A stretch of DNA of 64,000 nt from Chitinophagaceae bacterium. GTDB lineage: Bacteria; Bacteroidota; Bacteroidia; Chitinophagales; UBA10324. The stretch spans positions 62,001-126,000 of the forward strand of contig CANJII010000001.1 of the NCBI GenBank assembly GCA_947474435.1, given 5' to 3'. The notes under the pieces are model-generated. The model had not been told where the DNA came from and ran no database searches. It saw nothing but the letters and a program-made list of their open reading frames with translations. Numbering within the stretch: position 1 is the stretch's first letter; each line of letters starts with the position of its first letter. Shown piece by piece: positions 8,485-18,959 of the stretch. Made by a program: the position numbers and the translations under genes.

Positions 8485-9849
8485 TTAGGCAGTCTTCGAA
8501 AAATATTTTCGAATGGGCTCCAATAACATATCGATATCACCTGCGCCGCAGGTAACTAATACTTCAGGTTTGCTTAAATCCAGTGCGCGAATCAAATCTT
8601 CTTTTTGTACTACGCGAACATTCACTCCTTCCATTCTATCGCGAATCATTTCTGAATTCACTCCGATAATTGGTTCTTCCCGTGCAGGATAGATTGGTAA
8701 AAGAAATACATCATGAGCCAATGAAAGGGATTCTGCAAACCCATCAGCGAAATCTCTGGTGCGCGAATACAAGTGTGGTTGAAACACACAAGTGATTTTT
8801 TTATCGGGAAAAATTTCGCGCACTGCAGTAAGAAATGCTTTTAACTCCTGCGGATGATGCGCATAATCATCAATGAATATAAAATCGTCGGTGCGAATGA
8901 TGTATTCAAAACGGCGCTTCACTCCTTTGAACGATTCGAGTGCTTCACGAATTTTTTTCGGAGAAATTTTTAACAGCATACCAACCGCTGCTGCTGCTAC
9001 TGCATTTTCTACATTGTGCATTCCGGCAACAACAAGATGAATTTCATTAATGGTATTTTCTCCGGCAATTAAATCAAACTGAAAAGTTCCATTCAATAAA
9101 ATTTCGTTTGTACATGTAAAGTCGGCTTCATAATCAGAAACGGAATACGAAAAATGTTTTAACTCATGCAATGAATTCCGGAAAGGCAATTCGTGTTTTA
9201 CAATTAAACTTCCTTCCTTTTTTAACTGATGGGCGAAATCAATAAATGATTTTACCACCTCCTCTCCTGTTCCATAAATATCAAGATGGTCAGCATCGGC
9301 TGATGTGATAATTGAAATATCAGGATGCAGTTTTAAAAAGCTGCGGTCGTATTCATCTGCCTCCACCACAATCACATTGTTTTTTCCAGAAAGAAAATTT
9401 GTGTTGTAGTTCACCGTGATTCCCCCCAAAAAAGCAGTACAATCATAACCAGATGATTTCAGCAAGTGCGCAATCATACTTGTTGTTGTGGTCTTACCAT
9501 GAGTACCTGCAACTGCAATGGTGAATGCATCCTTCGTCACCTGTTCTAATAAATCAGAGCGTTTGATGGCTTCGAAATTATTTTTTCGGAAGTAAACCAA
9601 CTCAGTATGTTCACTGGGAACTGCAGGTGTGTAAACAACCAACTCAACATCTTTCGGAAGCAATGAAATATCCTCTTCGAAATGAATTTTGATACCTTCT
9701 GATTGCAATTCATCAGTTAGATGCGAAGGTGTTTTATCGTAACCGGAAATTTTTATTCCGCGATTATTAAAGTAACGCGCAAGCGCACTCATTCCAATTC
9801 CTCCGATACCGATAAAGTAAATAGATTTTATTTCAGAGAGGGGTTTCAT
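8485..9849 (-). CDS. murC: UDP-N-acetylmuramate--L-alanine ligase
   Basis: It adds L-Ala to UDP-MurNAc, the first step of the peptidoglycan stem peptide. The N-terminal Rossmann domain has YFIGIGGIGMSALA (11-24), which distinguishes MurC from the other Mur ligases. The P-loop GTHGKTTTT is at 115-123, and EADEYDRSFL and DDYAHHPQEL are further hallmark segments. At 454 residues it is full length. It lies 42 bases behind murG. Confidence 0.97.
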   Translation of the reverse strand: MKPLSEIKSIYFIGIGGIGMSALARYFNNRGIKISGYDKTPSHLTDELQSEGIKIHFEEDISLLPKDVELVVYTPAVPSEHTELVYFRKNNFEAIKRSDLLEQVTKDAFTIAVAGTHGKTTTTSMIAHLLKSSGYDCTAFLGGITVNYNTNFLSGKNNVIVVEADEYDRSFLKLHPDISIITSADADHLDIYGTGEEVVKSFIDFAHQLKKEGSLIVKHELPFRNSLHELKHFSYSVSDYEADFTCTNEILLNGTFQFDLIAGENTINEIHLVVAGMHNVENAVAAAAVGMLLKISPKKIREALESFKGVKRRFEYIIRTDDFIFIDDYAHHPQELKAFLTAVREIFPDKKITCVFQPHLYSRTRDFADGFAESLSLAHDVFLLPIYPAREEPIIGVNSEMIRDRMEGVNVRVVQKEDLIRALDLSKPEVLVTCGAGDIDMLLEPIRKYFSKTA

Positions 9850-9891
9850 TCATGAATTTTGCGCCTGCAAATAAAAGCAACAATATCACTT

Positions 9892-10983
9892 TTACTTCTT
9901 GATTAGTTTAAGAATCTCATCACAAATCAATTCATCTGCATTGGGCATTGCGAGTTGGATAATATTTTTTTTCAGGTCAATCAATTTGCTTTCATCATTC
10001 AAAACTGAAATAGTTGTGGCAATTAATTTTTCTTTTGCTTCATTATCTTTCACCAACACGGCAGCATTTTTATTTACTAATGCCATTGCGTTTTTTGTCT
10101 GATGGTCTTCTGAAACATTGGGAGAAGGAACCAGCACTGTTACTTTTCCTAACACGCACAACTCCGAAATGCTCAATGCACCTGCACGACTGATTACAAC
10201 ATCAGCGGCACTATAAGCCCTGTCCATACGATTGATGAAATCAAAAACTTTTACATCTGCATTTATTGCCGCTACTTCTTTTGCTTTTGCGAAATAACTT
10301 TTTCCTGTTTGCCAGATGAGTTGAATGTTGTTGGAACTGAATGCAGAAATGTTTTGTGCGATGGATTCATTGATTGTTCTAGCACCCAAACTTCCACCAA
10401 TTACTAAAATTGTTTTTTTATTTGACTGTAACTGAAAAAAATTCAGCGCTTCTTCTTTTGAGATGGATTGCTTCGTCACATCTTTTCTGACCGGGTTTCC
10501 GGTGAGCACAATTTTTTTATCAATGAAGAACTGATTCATTCCTTCGTAAGCCACACAAATTTTCTTTGCTCTTCTTCCAAGAATTTTATTGGTAATTCCG
10601 GCAAAAGAATTTTGTTCCTGAATCAAAGTCGGGATTCCCTGCAACGATGCAGCAAATAGTACCGGACCACTTGCATAACCGCCAACACCCACCACCGCAT
10701 CCGGCTTAAATGATGAAATGATCCTGCTCGCTTTCCATAAACTGTTCAGCACTTTGAACGGAAGCAGAAAATTTTTCAAATCCAGTTTCCGTTGCAAACC
10801 TGCAATCGGCAATCCGATAATCTTATAACCGGCAGCAGGAACTTTTTCCATTTCCATTCTGCCTTCAGCACCAATAAATAATATTTCTGCTTTCTCGCCC
10901 AGGCGATTTTTAATGGCATTGGCAATAGCAACTGCAGGGAAAATATGTCCGCCTGTTCCGCCACCGCTTATGATTACTTTCAC
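9892..10983 (-). CDS. murG: UDP-GlcNAc--undecaprenyl-PP-MurNAc-pentapeptide GlcNAc transferase
   Basis: It converts lipid I to lipid II on the inner face of the cytoplasmic membrane (GT28 fold). The first glycine-rich loop GGTGGHIFPA is at 8-17 and the second, GGSLGARTINESI, at about residue 196. The donor-site segment ISRAGALSISELCVLGK lies near 265-280. It has 363 residues, the family size. It follows ftsW after a 95-base gap that holds short word-like repeats. Confidence 0.97.
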   Translation of the reverse strand: MKVIISGGGTGGHIFPAVAIANAIKNRLGEKAEILFIGAEGRMEMEKVPAAGYKIIGLPIAGLQRKLDLKNFLLPFKVLNSLWKASRIISSFKPDAVVGVGGYASGPVLFAASLQGIPTLIQEQNSFAGITNKILGRRAKKICVAYEGMNQFFIDKKIVLTGNPVRKDVTKQSISKEEALNFFQLQSNKKTILVIGGSLGARTINESIAQNISAFSSNNIQLIWQTGKSYFAKAKEVAAINADVKVFDFINRMDRAYSAADVVISRAGALSISELCVLGKVTVLVPSPNVSEDHQTKNAMALVNKNAAVLVKDNEAKEKLIATTISVLNDESKLIDLKKNIIQLAMPNADELICDEILKLIKK

Positions 10984-11078
10984 TTTAGATTAAAAATTAA
11001 ATATTAGAAATTAAAAAAGTTTGCAATTCCAGTGGCGAAAAAATCTGCATACTGCTTCTTTATACTGCATACTGATTC

Positions 11079-12233
11079 CTACTCGCTTTCAACTTCTGCA
11101 TCAACTCCTTTTTCATTCTGTTCAACAAACCGACTCACACTCAGAATTATTCCGATTGCCAAACTGGTGAACCACAATGATGTTCCTCCCATACTTACCA
11201 ATGGTAGTGTTACTCCCGTCACCGGAAGCAAGTTGGTAACAACTGCCATATTAATCATTGCCTGAATCACTAAAGCAAAACTTAACCCCACAGCGAGAAA
11301 GGCGCCGAACGCGCCCGGGCATTTGACAAAGAGTTTTATGCACCGGAGTAAAAACAAAATATAAATCAGCAGAATTATAAAGCCTCCGAACAAACCGTAT
11401 TCTTCAATGATGATTGAGAAAATAAAATCGGCGTACGGGCTTGGTAAAAAATTTCTTTGTGTGCTGTTGCCCGGACCTTTACCAAAAAATCCTCCCTGTG
11501 CTATTGCAATTTTTGCTTGTTGCACCTGGTAACTTCCTTTCGGGTCCTTGGTAAAATTTTCAATGCGACTCTCCCAAGTGTAAACACGCGCTTTGAACGG
11601 AGTGAACAATGCAATGAGAATAATAAATGTGAGCACAATCAATCCGCCTCCAAGAGTTATGAAAATATATTTCATGCTCACTCTGCCAATGAACATCAGC
11701 AACAAACAAGTTGCAAATAAAATGGCGGCAGTTGAAAGATTGGATGGAGCAATGAATGCACATGTGAGAACCGGAGGAATCATAACAGGAATAAATCCTT
11801 TCCAGAAATCTTTAATCATCTCCTGTTTTTTTGAAAGCACACGAGCCATGTACATGATGAGCGCCAACTTTGCTAAGTCAGAAGTTTGAAACGACATGTT
11901 GATTAACGGAATCGTTAGCCACCTTCGTGCATCATTAATTTCTACACCGAAAAAAAGTGTAAATAATAAAAGCGGAAGTGTAAGGAAAATTAACAGCAAT
12001 GAAATTTTAGAATAGAATTTATAATTAACAAGATGGGCGAGATACATGAGGAACAAACCGAAAGCAAAAATTCCAAAGTGCTTGATGAGATAGTATTCTG
12101 TATTCCCGCCCTGGTATTTAAATGCAAGCGAACCAGTGCTGCTGTATACAGCGAGCATAGAAATAAGTGTGAGTACAATCACGATTAACCAGATGAAACG
12201 GTCGCCCTTTGTTCTGTTAAAAATTGCCTGCAT
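11079..12233 (-). CDS. ftsW: Septal peptidoglycan polymerase FtsW (SEDS family)
   Basis: This is a multi-pass lipid II polymerase that works with the transpeptidase FtsI. About ten hydrophobic segments are visible. SEDS hallmarks include DARRWLTIPLINMSFQTSD and the conserved extracellular GGFFGKGPGNSTQRNFLP, and near the end LPVTGVTLPLVSMGGTSL. The last is the signature SEDS C-terminal motif. The position between murD and murG fits FtsW rather than the elongation paralogue RodA. Confidence 0.95.
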   Translation of the reverse strand: MQAIFNRTKGDRFIWLIVIVLTLISMLAVYSSTGSLAFKYQGGNTEYYLIKHFGIFAFGLFLMYLAHLVNYKFYSKISLLLIFLTLPLLLFTLFFGVEINDARRWLTIPLINMSFQTSDLAKLALIMYMARVLSKKQEMIKDFWKGFIPVMIPPVLTCAFIAPSNLSTAAILFATCLLLMFIGRVSMKYIFITLGGGLIVLTFIILIALFTPFKARVYTWESRIENFTKDPKGSYQVQQAKIAIAQGGFFGKGPGNSTQRNFLPSPYADFIFSIIIEEYGLFGGFIILLIYILFLLRCIKLFVKCPGAFGAFLAVGLSFALVIQAMINMAVVTNLLPVTGVTLPLVSMGGTSLWFTSLAIGIILSVSRFVEQNEKGVDAEVESE

Positions 12234-12241
12234 TTTTTATT

Positions 12242-12287
12242 ACGAGTTTCGAGTTTTGGGTTTCGAGTTAAGAGAGTTTCGGGTTAA
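12242..12287 (-). repeat. Word-like quasi-tandem repeat between ftsW and murD
   Basis: The ftsW-murD gap (149 bases) contains drifting copies of CGAGTTT: CGAGTTTCGAGTTTTGGG, then TTTCGAGTTAAGAGAG, then TTTCGGGTT. No gene, promoter consensus or terminator is visible here. Similar drifting short-unit tracts occur in several other gaps of this window. Confidence 0.7.
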
Positions 12288-12382
12288 TTGCTAGTTTATT
12301 TCCTTCTGCAAATTCAAAGATTAATTCTTAGAACAACAGAAAGATTTTCAGCTATTGCACACAACAATCAGTGAATTGAATA

Positions 12383-13726
12383 TTATTCAGGAAGTGAATT
12401 CACTACCTGCTTAAATTTTTGTCCGCGTGCTTCGTAGTTCTCAAACAAATCGAAACTTGCACATGCCGGTGAAAGAAGAACAATATCTCCATTATTGGCA
12501 AAATGCTGAGCAGCCGCAATTGCATCTTCCATGCTTTCAGTATTTACAATCAGGTCAACTGATTTTGAAAATGCTTCGTGAATTTTACGATTGTCTTTTC
12601 CCAAGCAAACAATTGCTTTAACTTTTTCACGAACAAGGTCTGTGATTTTAGAATAGTCATTTCCTTTATCAACTCCGCCAGCTATCCAAACTACAGGTTG
12701 CTCCATACTTTCCAATGCATACCAAACTGAATTCACATTGGTAGCTTTTGAATCGTTGATGTACAGGATTCCATTTTTATGACCTGCTTCTTCCAGGCGG
12801 TGTTCAAGTGAATGAAAATCACTCATTGATTCTCTGATGACTCCTTCTTTCAATCCGATTGAAGTGGCAGCAAGACCGGCTGCCATTGAATTGTACACAT
12901 TGTGTTTGCCGCGTAGGCTGAGTTGGTTAAGGTTCATGGTGATGGTGTTTTGATTTTGGTTTATGAAAAGTTTTTCGTTGTTGGCGTAGGCTCCCTCCAG
13001 AATTTTTCGTTCAAGGCTGAATGGTAATTTTTTGGCAGAGATGTTATGTTGGGAAAGACTATATGTCAGATAAAAGCTATCCACTCCATAGATAAAGTAG
13101 TCTTTTTGGGCAAGATTTTGAGCAATCCGGAACTTAGCAGCAGCATATCCTTCAATTTTATAATTGTATCTGTCTAAATGGTTTTCAGTGATATTGAGAA
13201 TCATGGCAATGTGCGGATTGAAATCATAACAATCTTCAAGTTGAAAACTGCTGATCTCCATTACATAGTAAGCGGCATCGCGTTCCGCAACCTGGCGCGC
13301 GAAACTGTAACCGATGTTGCCGACAAGTGCTGCATCCAAACCTGCCTTAGTCAGAATGTGATGTGTGAGTGAAGTGGTTGTTGACTTTCCATTCGTGCCG
13401 GTGATGGCAATGATCGGAGAGTTAGTATATCGAGCTCCGTATTCAATTTCAGAAATGATGGGAATGCCTTTCGATTTTATTGTTTGAATCAGAGGAACCT
13501 TAGCGCTGATGCCCGGACTTTTTATAACTTCAGTTGCTTTCAGAATTTTTTCTTCTGAATGACTATTTTCTTCGAACGGAATATTATTTTCAATCAGAGT
13601 TTGTTTATACTTTTCTTTAATTTCTCCTTTTTCAGAAACAAAAACATCTGCACCTTGCTTGATGGCAAGCAAGGCTGCACCAATTCCGCTTTCCGCCGCT
13701 CCGAGTATTACTATGAATGGTTGCAT
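12383..13726 (-). CDS. murD: UDP-N-acetylmuramoyl-L-alanine--D-glutamate ligase
   Basis: It adds D-Glu to UDP-MurNAc-L-Ala. The N-terminal domain carries FIVILGAAESGIGAA, the P-loop ITGTNGKSTTT is at 108-118, and MEISSFQLEDCYDF is the MurD-specific SSFQL segment. NDSKATNVNSVWYALES is the DSKATN motif of the C-terminal hinge. At 447 residues it is complete. It lies 7 bases after mraY and clearly belongs to the same unit. Confidence 0.97.
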   Translation of the reverse strand: MQPFIVILGAAESGIGAALLAIKQGADVFVSEKGEIKEKYKQTLIENNIPFEENSHSEEKILKATEVIKSPGISAKVPLIQTIKSKGIPIISEIEYGARYTNSPIIAITGTNGKSTTTSLTHHILTKAGLDAALVGNIGYSFARQVAERDAAYYVMEISSFQLEDCYDFNPHIAMILNITENHLDRYNYKIEGYAAAKFRIAQNLAQKDYFIYGVDSFYLTYSLSQHNISAKKLPFSLERKILEGAYANNEKLFINQNQNTITMNLNQLSLRGKHNVYNSMAAGLAATSIGLKEGVIRESMSDFHSLEHRLEEAGHKNGILYINDSKATNVNSVWYALESMEQPVVWIAGGVDKGNDYSKITDLVREKVKAIVCLGKDNRKIHEAFSKSVDLIVNTESMEDAIAAAQHFANNGDIVLLSPACASFDLFENYEARGQKFKQVVNSLPE

Positions 13727-13733
13727 TAAATTT

Positions 13734-14993
13734 CTATCTGAGTTTTAGTGTGATGATGGTGAGTACTGCGAGCATTATTCCGACAATCAAAAAGCGCATT
13801 ACGATTTTTGGTTCAGGATAATTTAATTTCTGATAGTGATGATGAAGCGGTGACATTTTAAAAACTCTTCTGCCTTCGCCGTATTTTCTTTTTGTGTATT
13901 TGAAGTATGCAACCTGAATAATTACTGAAAGATTTTCTACCAGAAATATTCCGCACAGAATCGGAATCAATAATTCTTTGCGAAGCACCAACGCCAAGGT
14001 GCCGATGATTCCGCCAAGTGCAAGTGAACCGGTATCGCCCATGAAAACCTGCGCCGGATAAGTATTGTACCAGAGGAATCCAATGCAGGCTCCAATAAGT
14101 GCCGCAAGAAAAATCACCAACTCGCCGGAGTTGGGTATGTACATTATGTTTAAATAATTCGCTGTGTTGATGTTGCCACTCACATAAGCAAACACACCGA
14201 GAGTCGCACCAATAATTGCACTTGAACCTGCAGCAAGTCCATCAATTCCATCTGTAATATTTGCACCATTTGAAACGGCAGTGATTATGAATATTACAAA
14301 TGGAATAAAAATTATCCAGGTATATTTTTCCCAATCGGCATTGAACCAGGTAAGCAATTTTGAATAATTGAATTCGTGATTCTTTACAAATGGAATGGTA
14401 GTAATCGGTGTATGTACATCCACAAACTTTTTAGAAATAGCAGTGTCTCTTTCAGCAACCGATTGAAATTCACTCATCTCAATTCTTTCTTTTGGATCAG
14501 CTTTTACAATTTCACGGCGCACTGTAACGGCATCACTTGTATAAAGAATAATTCCGATTACCAAACCCAGAATTACCTGACCCAACACTTTAAATTTTCC
14601 TGCTAATCCTCTTTTATCTTTTTTGAAAACCTTGATATAATCATCAATGAAACCAATCATACCCAACCACACAGTGCACATCAGCATGATGATGATATAT
14701 ACATTTTGAATTTTTGCAAACAACAATGTTGGGATCAATATTGCAGCAAGAATGATGAGCCCTCCCATTGTTGGAGTGCCTTGTTTTTTTAATTGTCCTT
14801 CCAAGCCAAGGTCGCGAACAATTTCGCCCACTTGTTTTTTTTGTAAGTAACGGATTAAACTTTTACCAATAACAAGTGAAATAATTAATGAAGCAATAAT
14901 GGCAAATGCAGCTCGGAACGAAATGTATTGAAACACTCCGGCTCCCGGAAAATTGAAATGCTCATTAAGATATTGAAAGAGGTAGTACAGCAT
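13734..14993 (-). CDS. mraY: Phospho-N-acetylmuramoyl-pentapeptide-transferase
   Basis: Polytopic enzyme that makes lipid I from UDP-MurNAc-pentapeptide and undecaprenyl phosphate. Catalytic [16 protein letters not shown] has Asp117 and Asp118. Further landmarks are [15 protein letters not shown] (242-256) and the HHH motif SPLHHHYQK near 388. At 419 residues it is about 60 longer than the Proteobacterial enzyme, because of a hydrophilic insert at about 155-225 between membrane helices. Such long forms are known in Bacteroidota. Its ATG shares one base with the murE stop codon (TAATG), which suggests translational coupling. Confidence 0.97.
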   Translation of the reverse strand: MLYYLFQYLNEHFNFPGAGVFQYISFRAAFAIIASLIISLVIGKSLIRYLQKKQVGEIVRDLGLEGQLKKQGTPTMGGLIILAAILIPTLLFAKIQNVYIIIMLMCTVWLGMIGFIDDYIKVFKKDKRGLAGKFKVLGQVILGLVIGIILYTSDAVTVRREIVKADPKERIEMSEFQSVAERDTAISKKFVDVHTPITTIPFVKNHEFNYSKLLTWFNADWEKYTWIIFIPFVIFIITAVSNGANITDGIDGLAAGSSAIIGATLGVFAYVSGNINTANYLNIMYIPNSGELVIFLAALIGACIGFLWYNTYPAQVFMGDTGSLALGGIIGTLALVLRKELLIPILCGIFLVENLSVIIQVAYFKYTKRKYGEGRRVFKMSPLHHHYQKLNYPEPKIVMRFLIVGIMLAVLTIITLKLR

Positions 14994-16459
14994 TATTTCA
15001 TTTGCGATTTAAAAGTTTCGTCCAGTACCTGCTTATCGTCGAAAGGATGTTTCACTCCTTTTATCTCCTGGTATTTTTCGTGACCTTTTCCGGCAAGAAT
15101 TATTATATCTCCGCTGTGCGCGAGTGATACTGCCGTTTTTATTGCTTCTTTTCTATCGGAAATTGAAAGCACATTCGGAATCATTGTTAATGGAATTCCG
15201 GTTTTCATTTGACTTAAAATTTCATCCGGGTCTTCGCTTCGTGGATTATCAGAAGTGAGAATTACTTTATCACTTAACTCCGCTGCAACTTGCGCCATCA
15301 TTGGGCGTTTGCCATTATCTCTGTCGCCTCCGCAACCAATGATTGTTAAAATCCGCTCGTTGTTGGTGCGAATACTTTTTACAGTCGACAAAACTTTTTC
15401 CAATGCATCAGGTGTGTGCGCATAATCAACGATGCCAACAATTTTCATTTTATCTGAAATGATAAAATCAAATCTTCCTTCAGCAGGTTGCAATGCGCTG
15501 AGTGCAGTGAGCACTTTCAGTTTTTCTTCTCCTAATAAAACAGCTGCAGAATAAATTGACAATAAATTATACGCATTGAATTCGCCAACGAGATGAGTGG
15601 ATACATCTACTCCATCAATGTTCATCAGCAAACCATTAAAAGAATTTTCTAAAATCTTCGCTGTATGATCTGCAGCAGTAGTTAAACTATATGAATATTT
15701 TTTTGCTTTTGTATTTTGAATCATCACGATGCCGCGCTTGTCATCAATGTTTGTTAAAGCAAACGCTTCAGAAGAAAGATTATCGAAGAGTTTCTTTTTT
15801 GCGGTGATATAATTTTCAAAAGTTTTATGATAATCGAGATGGTCGCGTGTGATGTTTGTAAAAATTGCACCGGCAATATTTAATCCGCTCAATCTGTTCT
15901 GGTCAATGGCATGCGAGCTTGCTTCCATGAAACAATAAGTGCAACCTGCATACAACATATCTTTCAGCAAACGATTAATCTGAATGGCATCAGGTGTTGT
16001 GTGTGTTGCTGCAATAGCAGAATCATTGATTCTGTTTTCTACCGTAGAAAGTAATCCGCAGGGATAACCAAGAGATTGAAACAAGCGATACAACAAAGTG
16101 GCAACAGTTGTTTTTCCATTGGTGCCGGTGACACAAACAATTTTTATTCTTGATGATGGCTGGTCGAAATAATTATCGGCAATGATTCCAAGAGCAACAG
16201 AACTATCCGGAACTTTCAGGTAAGTGATTCCATCTTTTATATCGGATGGAAACTTATCGCATACAATTGCAACGGCTCCTTTTTCAATGGCAAGGTCAAT
16301 GTATTTATGCCCATCAGTGGCTACTCCCCTCACCGCAATGAACAATGAACCTTCTTTTACTTCGCGCGAATCAAAAGTGATATCGAGCACATGAATACCT
16401 GTATCGCCCTTCAATTCCTGAAGATTCACTTTATATAATATGTCGGAAAGTTTTTTCAA
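14993..16459 (-). CDS. murE: UDP-MurNAc-L-Ala-D-Glu--meso-diaminopimelate ligase
   Basis: It adds the third residue of the stem peptide. The P-loop TGTNGKTT is at 111-118, and the DNPRSEDP motif (404-411) is the established mark for meso-diaminopimelate rather than lysine as substrate. So the cell wall is predicted to be DAP type. At 488 residues it is complete. It overlaps ftsI by 4 bases upstream and mraY by 1 base downstream. Confidence 0.97.
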   Translation of the reverse strand: MKKLSDILYKVNLQELKGDTGIHVLDITFDSREVKEGSLFIAVRGVATDGHKYIDLAIEKGAVAIVCDKFPSDIKDGITYLKVPDSSVALGIIADNYFDQPSSRIKIVCVTGTNGKTTVATLLYRLFQSLGYPCGLLSTVENRINDSAIAATHTTPDAIQINRLLKDMLYAGCTYCFMEASSHAIDQNRLSGLNIAGAIFTNITRDHLDYHKTFENYITAKKKLFDNLSSEAFALTNIDDKRGIVMIQNTKAKKYSYSLTTAADHTAKILENSFNGLLMNIDGVDVSTHLVGEFNAYNLLSIYSAAVLLGEEKLKVLTALSALQPAEGRFDFIISDKMKIVGIVDYAHTPDALEKVLSTVKSIRTNNERILTIIGCGGDRDNGKRPMMAQVAAELSDKVILTSDNPRSEDPDEILSQMKTGIPLTMIPNVLSISDRKEAIKTAVSLAHSGDIIILAGKGHEKYQEIKGVKHPFDDKQVLDETFKSQMK

Positions 16460-18570
16460 GTATTGAGTGTGATGGTGATGAATTGACCTTTAAATATTTT
16501 TGTTCCAGCAGGAAGCGATTGATTTTTTACCATTCCTATTCCTTCCACTTTCACTTGCAATCCGCTACTCTCCAATAAATAAATTGCATCGCGCAGTCCC
16601 ATTCCTTTTACATCAGGAACCACTCCGGCAATTACTGTTTTGTTTGAAGAAGTGAGTTCAACTAATTTTTCGTTTGCTATTTGTTGCAACCATGTTCCTT
16701 CTTCATTATTGATAAATGGAATTCCTAAATTGCTGAACAGGTATTTTAAATCAGCACTGTAACCAGTTTTAACAATTGGCAAGGTTGCATTGTAGTTAGT
16801 TGTGTCTTTTTCCAATGCAGGATGCATTTCCAGATTGGTAGAAAAAATATTATCAGCAATTTCTTTGAACACAGGACCTGCCACGGCAGATCCATAATAA
16901 ATTCCGTTTGACGGAGCATTGATAACAACTGCTATAGAATATTGCGGAACATCAGCAGGGAAGTATCCATAGAATGACGATTGATAGACTTTATTTTTAT
17001 ATCCACCACCACTGTTTGTTATTTGTGCAGTTCCTGTTTTTCCGGCAACACTGTAATATGGATTGAAAAGATTGTGTGCTGTTCCACTGATTACAACTTC
17101 ATTCAATATTTCTTTTAATGAATTGAGTGTGGCATCACTGCAGATTTTCTGATTGATAACGATTGGCTGAAATTCTTTTGTGGGTTCACCATACTCCTGA
17201 ATGGATTGAACAATGTATGGTTTCATCATCACCCCATTGTTTGCAACAGCATTGTACAACGACAAAAGACGAAGGGGAGTAATGTTCAACTCATATCCAA
17301 CTGCCATCCACGGAAGAGAAACACCGCTGTTCCAATATTTGTCCTTCGTATTTTTTATGTAAGGAATCCGTTCACCGGGAATTTCAATTCCAACTGCGGT
17401 ATCCAATTGTAAATCGCGCAGGTGCTGTAAAAATTTTTCCGGATTCTTATAATAGTTCTGGTACACCAATTTCGAAACTCCGACATTGGAACTGATGGCA
17501 AAACATTTTTTTATTGTCACTCTCGAATCGCCATGATCTTCCGCATCCTTCATTATTTGCTTGCCATAAATTTTATGGCCGTGTTCGGTGTCAACCGTGT
17601 CACTTAATTTCACATAACCATCCTCGAGCAACGCGAGCATTGATGCCAACTTGAAAGTTGAACCCGGTTCATGCGCTTCTCCAATTGCATAATTGTATAA
17701 CTCTTTGTAAACAGAATCTCTATCGCGACCGAGATTGGCAATTGCTTTTATGGCTCCGGTTTTTACATCCATCACAATTACACAACCATGATTTGCATTG
17801 TTCTTCAATAATGTTTTCAGCAATGCATTTTCAGCAACATCCTGTATGGATACATCGAGCGTTGTGATTATATCTTTTCCGTTTTGAGGGTCAAATTCAT
17901 AATCGTCATTCACAGGCATCCAAACACCGCCGGAAATTTTCTGCATTAATCTTTTTCCCTGAACACCATTTAAATCTTTATTGAATTTCGCTTCGAGACC
18001 AACGGGTTTTGTTCCATTGTCTCTTACATAACCGATTGTTCGGTTAGCTAAAACTTTAAAAGGATAAGCGCGTTTATTTTTTTGTGTAACAATCAATCCG
18101 CCCTTGTACTGTCCATCTCTGAAAATCGGAAAATCTTTTATTGTTTGTAACTGAGTATAAGAAATTTCCCGTTTCAGTAAATGATAACGCTCCTTATTCT
18201 TTCTCGCGTTGGTTAATTCAAAACGATAATCATTTGATGATTTGTCGTTGAATAATTTTGAAAGCGCATCAGCTAATTTTCCGATTGTGCTGTTGAAATA
18301 TTCATCTTCCAGCCCTTCCGCTCTTGCATCGAATCGAATTTCAAAACTTGGAAGTGAGGTAGCCAGCAAACGATTATCACTTGAATAAATATTACCCCGA
18401 TCAGCAGGAATTGCATAATACCTGGTTGTTAAACTATCGGCCATTGAGCGCCAGTAATTTCCTTCTACATTTTGTATCTGAAAAATTTTCCAGAGAATGG
18501 CGAGTGCAAAAACCACTATCACCATAAAGGCAATAGCGATTCTCCAATAGATGTCGCGCTTAATTCCCAT
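16456..18570 (-). CDS. ftsI: Septal peptidoglycan transpeptidase FtsI (class B PBP) with one PASTA domain
   Basis: It cross-links septal peptidoglycan together with FtsW. A short cytoplasmic N-terminus and one helix (about 10-30) anchor it. The pedestal begins with AIPADRGNIYSSDNRLLA. Penicillin-binding motifs are S304-T-F-K307, S360-S-N362 and KTGTAQ (511-516). Residues about 640-704 form a single PASTA domain (VVPDVKGMGLRDAIYLLESSG), which many Proteobacterial FtsI lack but Bacteroidota homologues often have. It overlaps the upstream ftsL-like gene by 11 bases and murE by 4. Confidence 0.97.
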   Translation of the reverse strand: MGIKRDIYWRIAIAFMVIVVFALAILWKIFQIQNVEGNYWRSMADSLTTRYYAIPADRGNIYSSDNRLLATSLPSFEIRFDARAEGLEDEYFNSTIGKLADALSKLFNDKSSNDYRFELTNARKNKERYHLLKREISYTQLQTIKDFPIFRDGQYKGGLIVTQKNKRAYPFKVLANRTIGYVRDNGTKPVGLEAKFNKDLNGVQGKRLMQKISGGVWMPVNDDYEFDPQNGKDIITTLDVSIQDVAENALLKTLLKNNANHGCVIVMDVKTGAIKAIANLGRDRDSVYKELYNYAIGEAHEPGSTFKLASMLALLEDGYVKLSDTVDTEHGHKIYGKQIMKDAEDHGDSRVTIKKCFAISSNVGVSKLVYQNYYKNPEKFLQHLRDLQLDTAVGIEIPGERIPYIKNTKDKYWNSGVSLPWMAVGYELNITPLRLLSLYNAVANNGVMMKPYIVQSIQEYGEPTKEFQPIVINQKICSDATLNSLKEILNEVVISGTAHNLFNPYYSVAGKTGTAQITNSGGGYKNKVYQSSFYGYFPADVPQYSIAVVINAPSNGIYYGSAVAGPVFKEIADNIFSTNLEMHPALEKDTTNYNATLPIVKTGYSADLKYLFSNLGIPFINNEEGTWLQQIANEKLVELTSSNKTVIAGVVPDVKGMGLRDAIYLLESSGLQVKVEGIGMVKNQSLPAGTKIFKGQFITITLNT

Positions 18571-18955
18571 GATTTGCTTCTACTATTTTTTTTGGTGGTA
18601 CTCTTAATTCTTCCAGTCCGGTTGTTACAACCATTCTTCCTACTTCCGACATTTTACTTGAATATTCCAATTCACTTTTAGTTGTGGTGAATTCCCATTT
18701 CAATTCCTTCATTTGCTTTTCAAGTGTGTTTGATTCACGAACTGATTTTTCAACCCGATGTGAATTCCAGATGTAAACAATTCCTAACGCTGCGATGAAA
18801 AGCACAAATGGAAGATTGCGGATAACAGTTTCGTAACTCACCCAACTGCTTACATCAAGCAAATCCATGAGAGTTGATTTTTTCTTCCTGCTCTTTTTTT
18901 CTTCCTGAACAGGTTCTGTATTTCCAATAAGTTCATCCTCCTTCTCTCTTTTCAC
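18560..18955 (-). CDS. FtsL-like division protein
   Basis: A 131-residue single-pass protein. A charged cytoplasmic part of about 45 residues (rich in Lys and Glu, RKKKST) precedes one helix (LPFVLFIAALGIVYIWN, about 49-65). A predicted coiled coil follows (RVEKSVRESNTLEKQMKELKW). This topology and the location between rsmH and ftsI match FtsL, which bridges FtsQ and the FtsWI complex. The sequence itself is too divergent for certainty. It starts 4 bases after rsmH and overlaps ftsI by 11 bases. Confidence 0.8.
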   Translation of the reverse strand: MKREKEDELIGNTEPVQEEKKSRKKKSTLMDLLDVSSWVSYETVIRNLPFVLFIAALGIVYIWNSHRVEKSVRESNTLEKQMKELKWEFTTTKSELEYSSKMSEVGRMVVTTGLEELRVPPKKIVEANHGN

Positions 18956-18959
18956 TTCA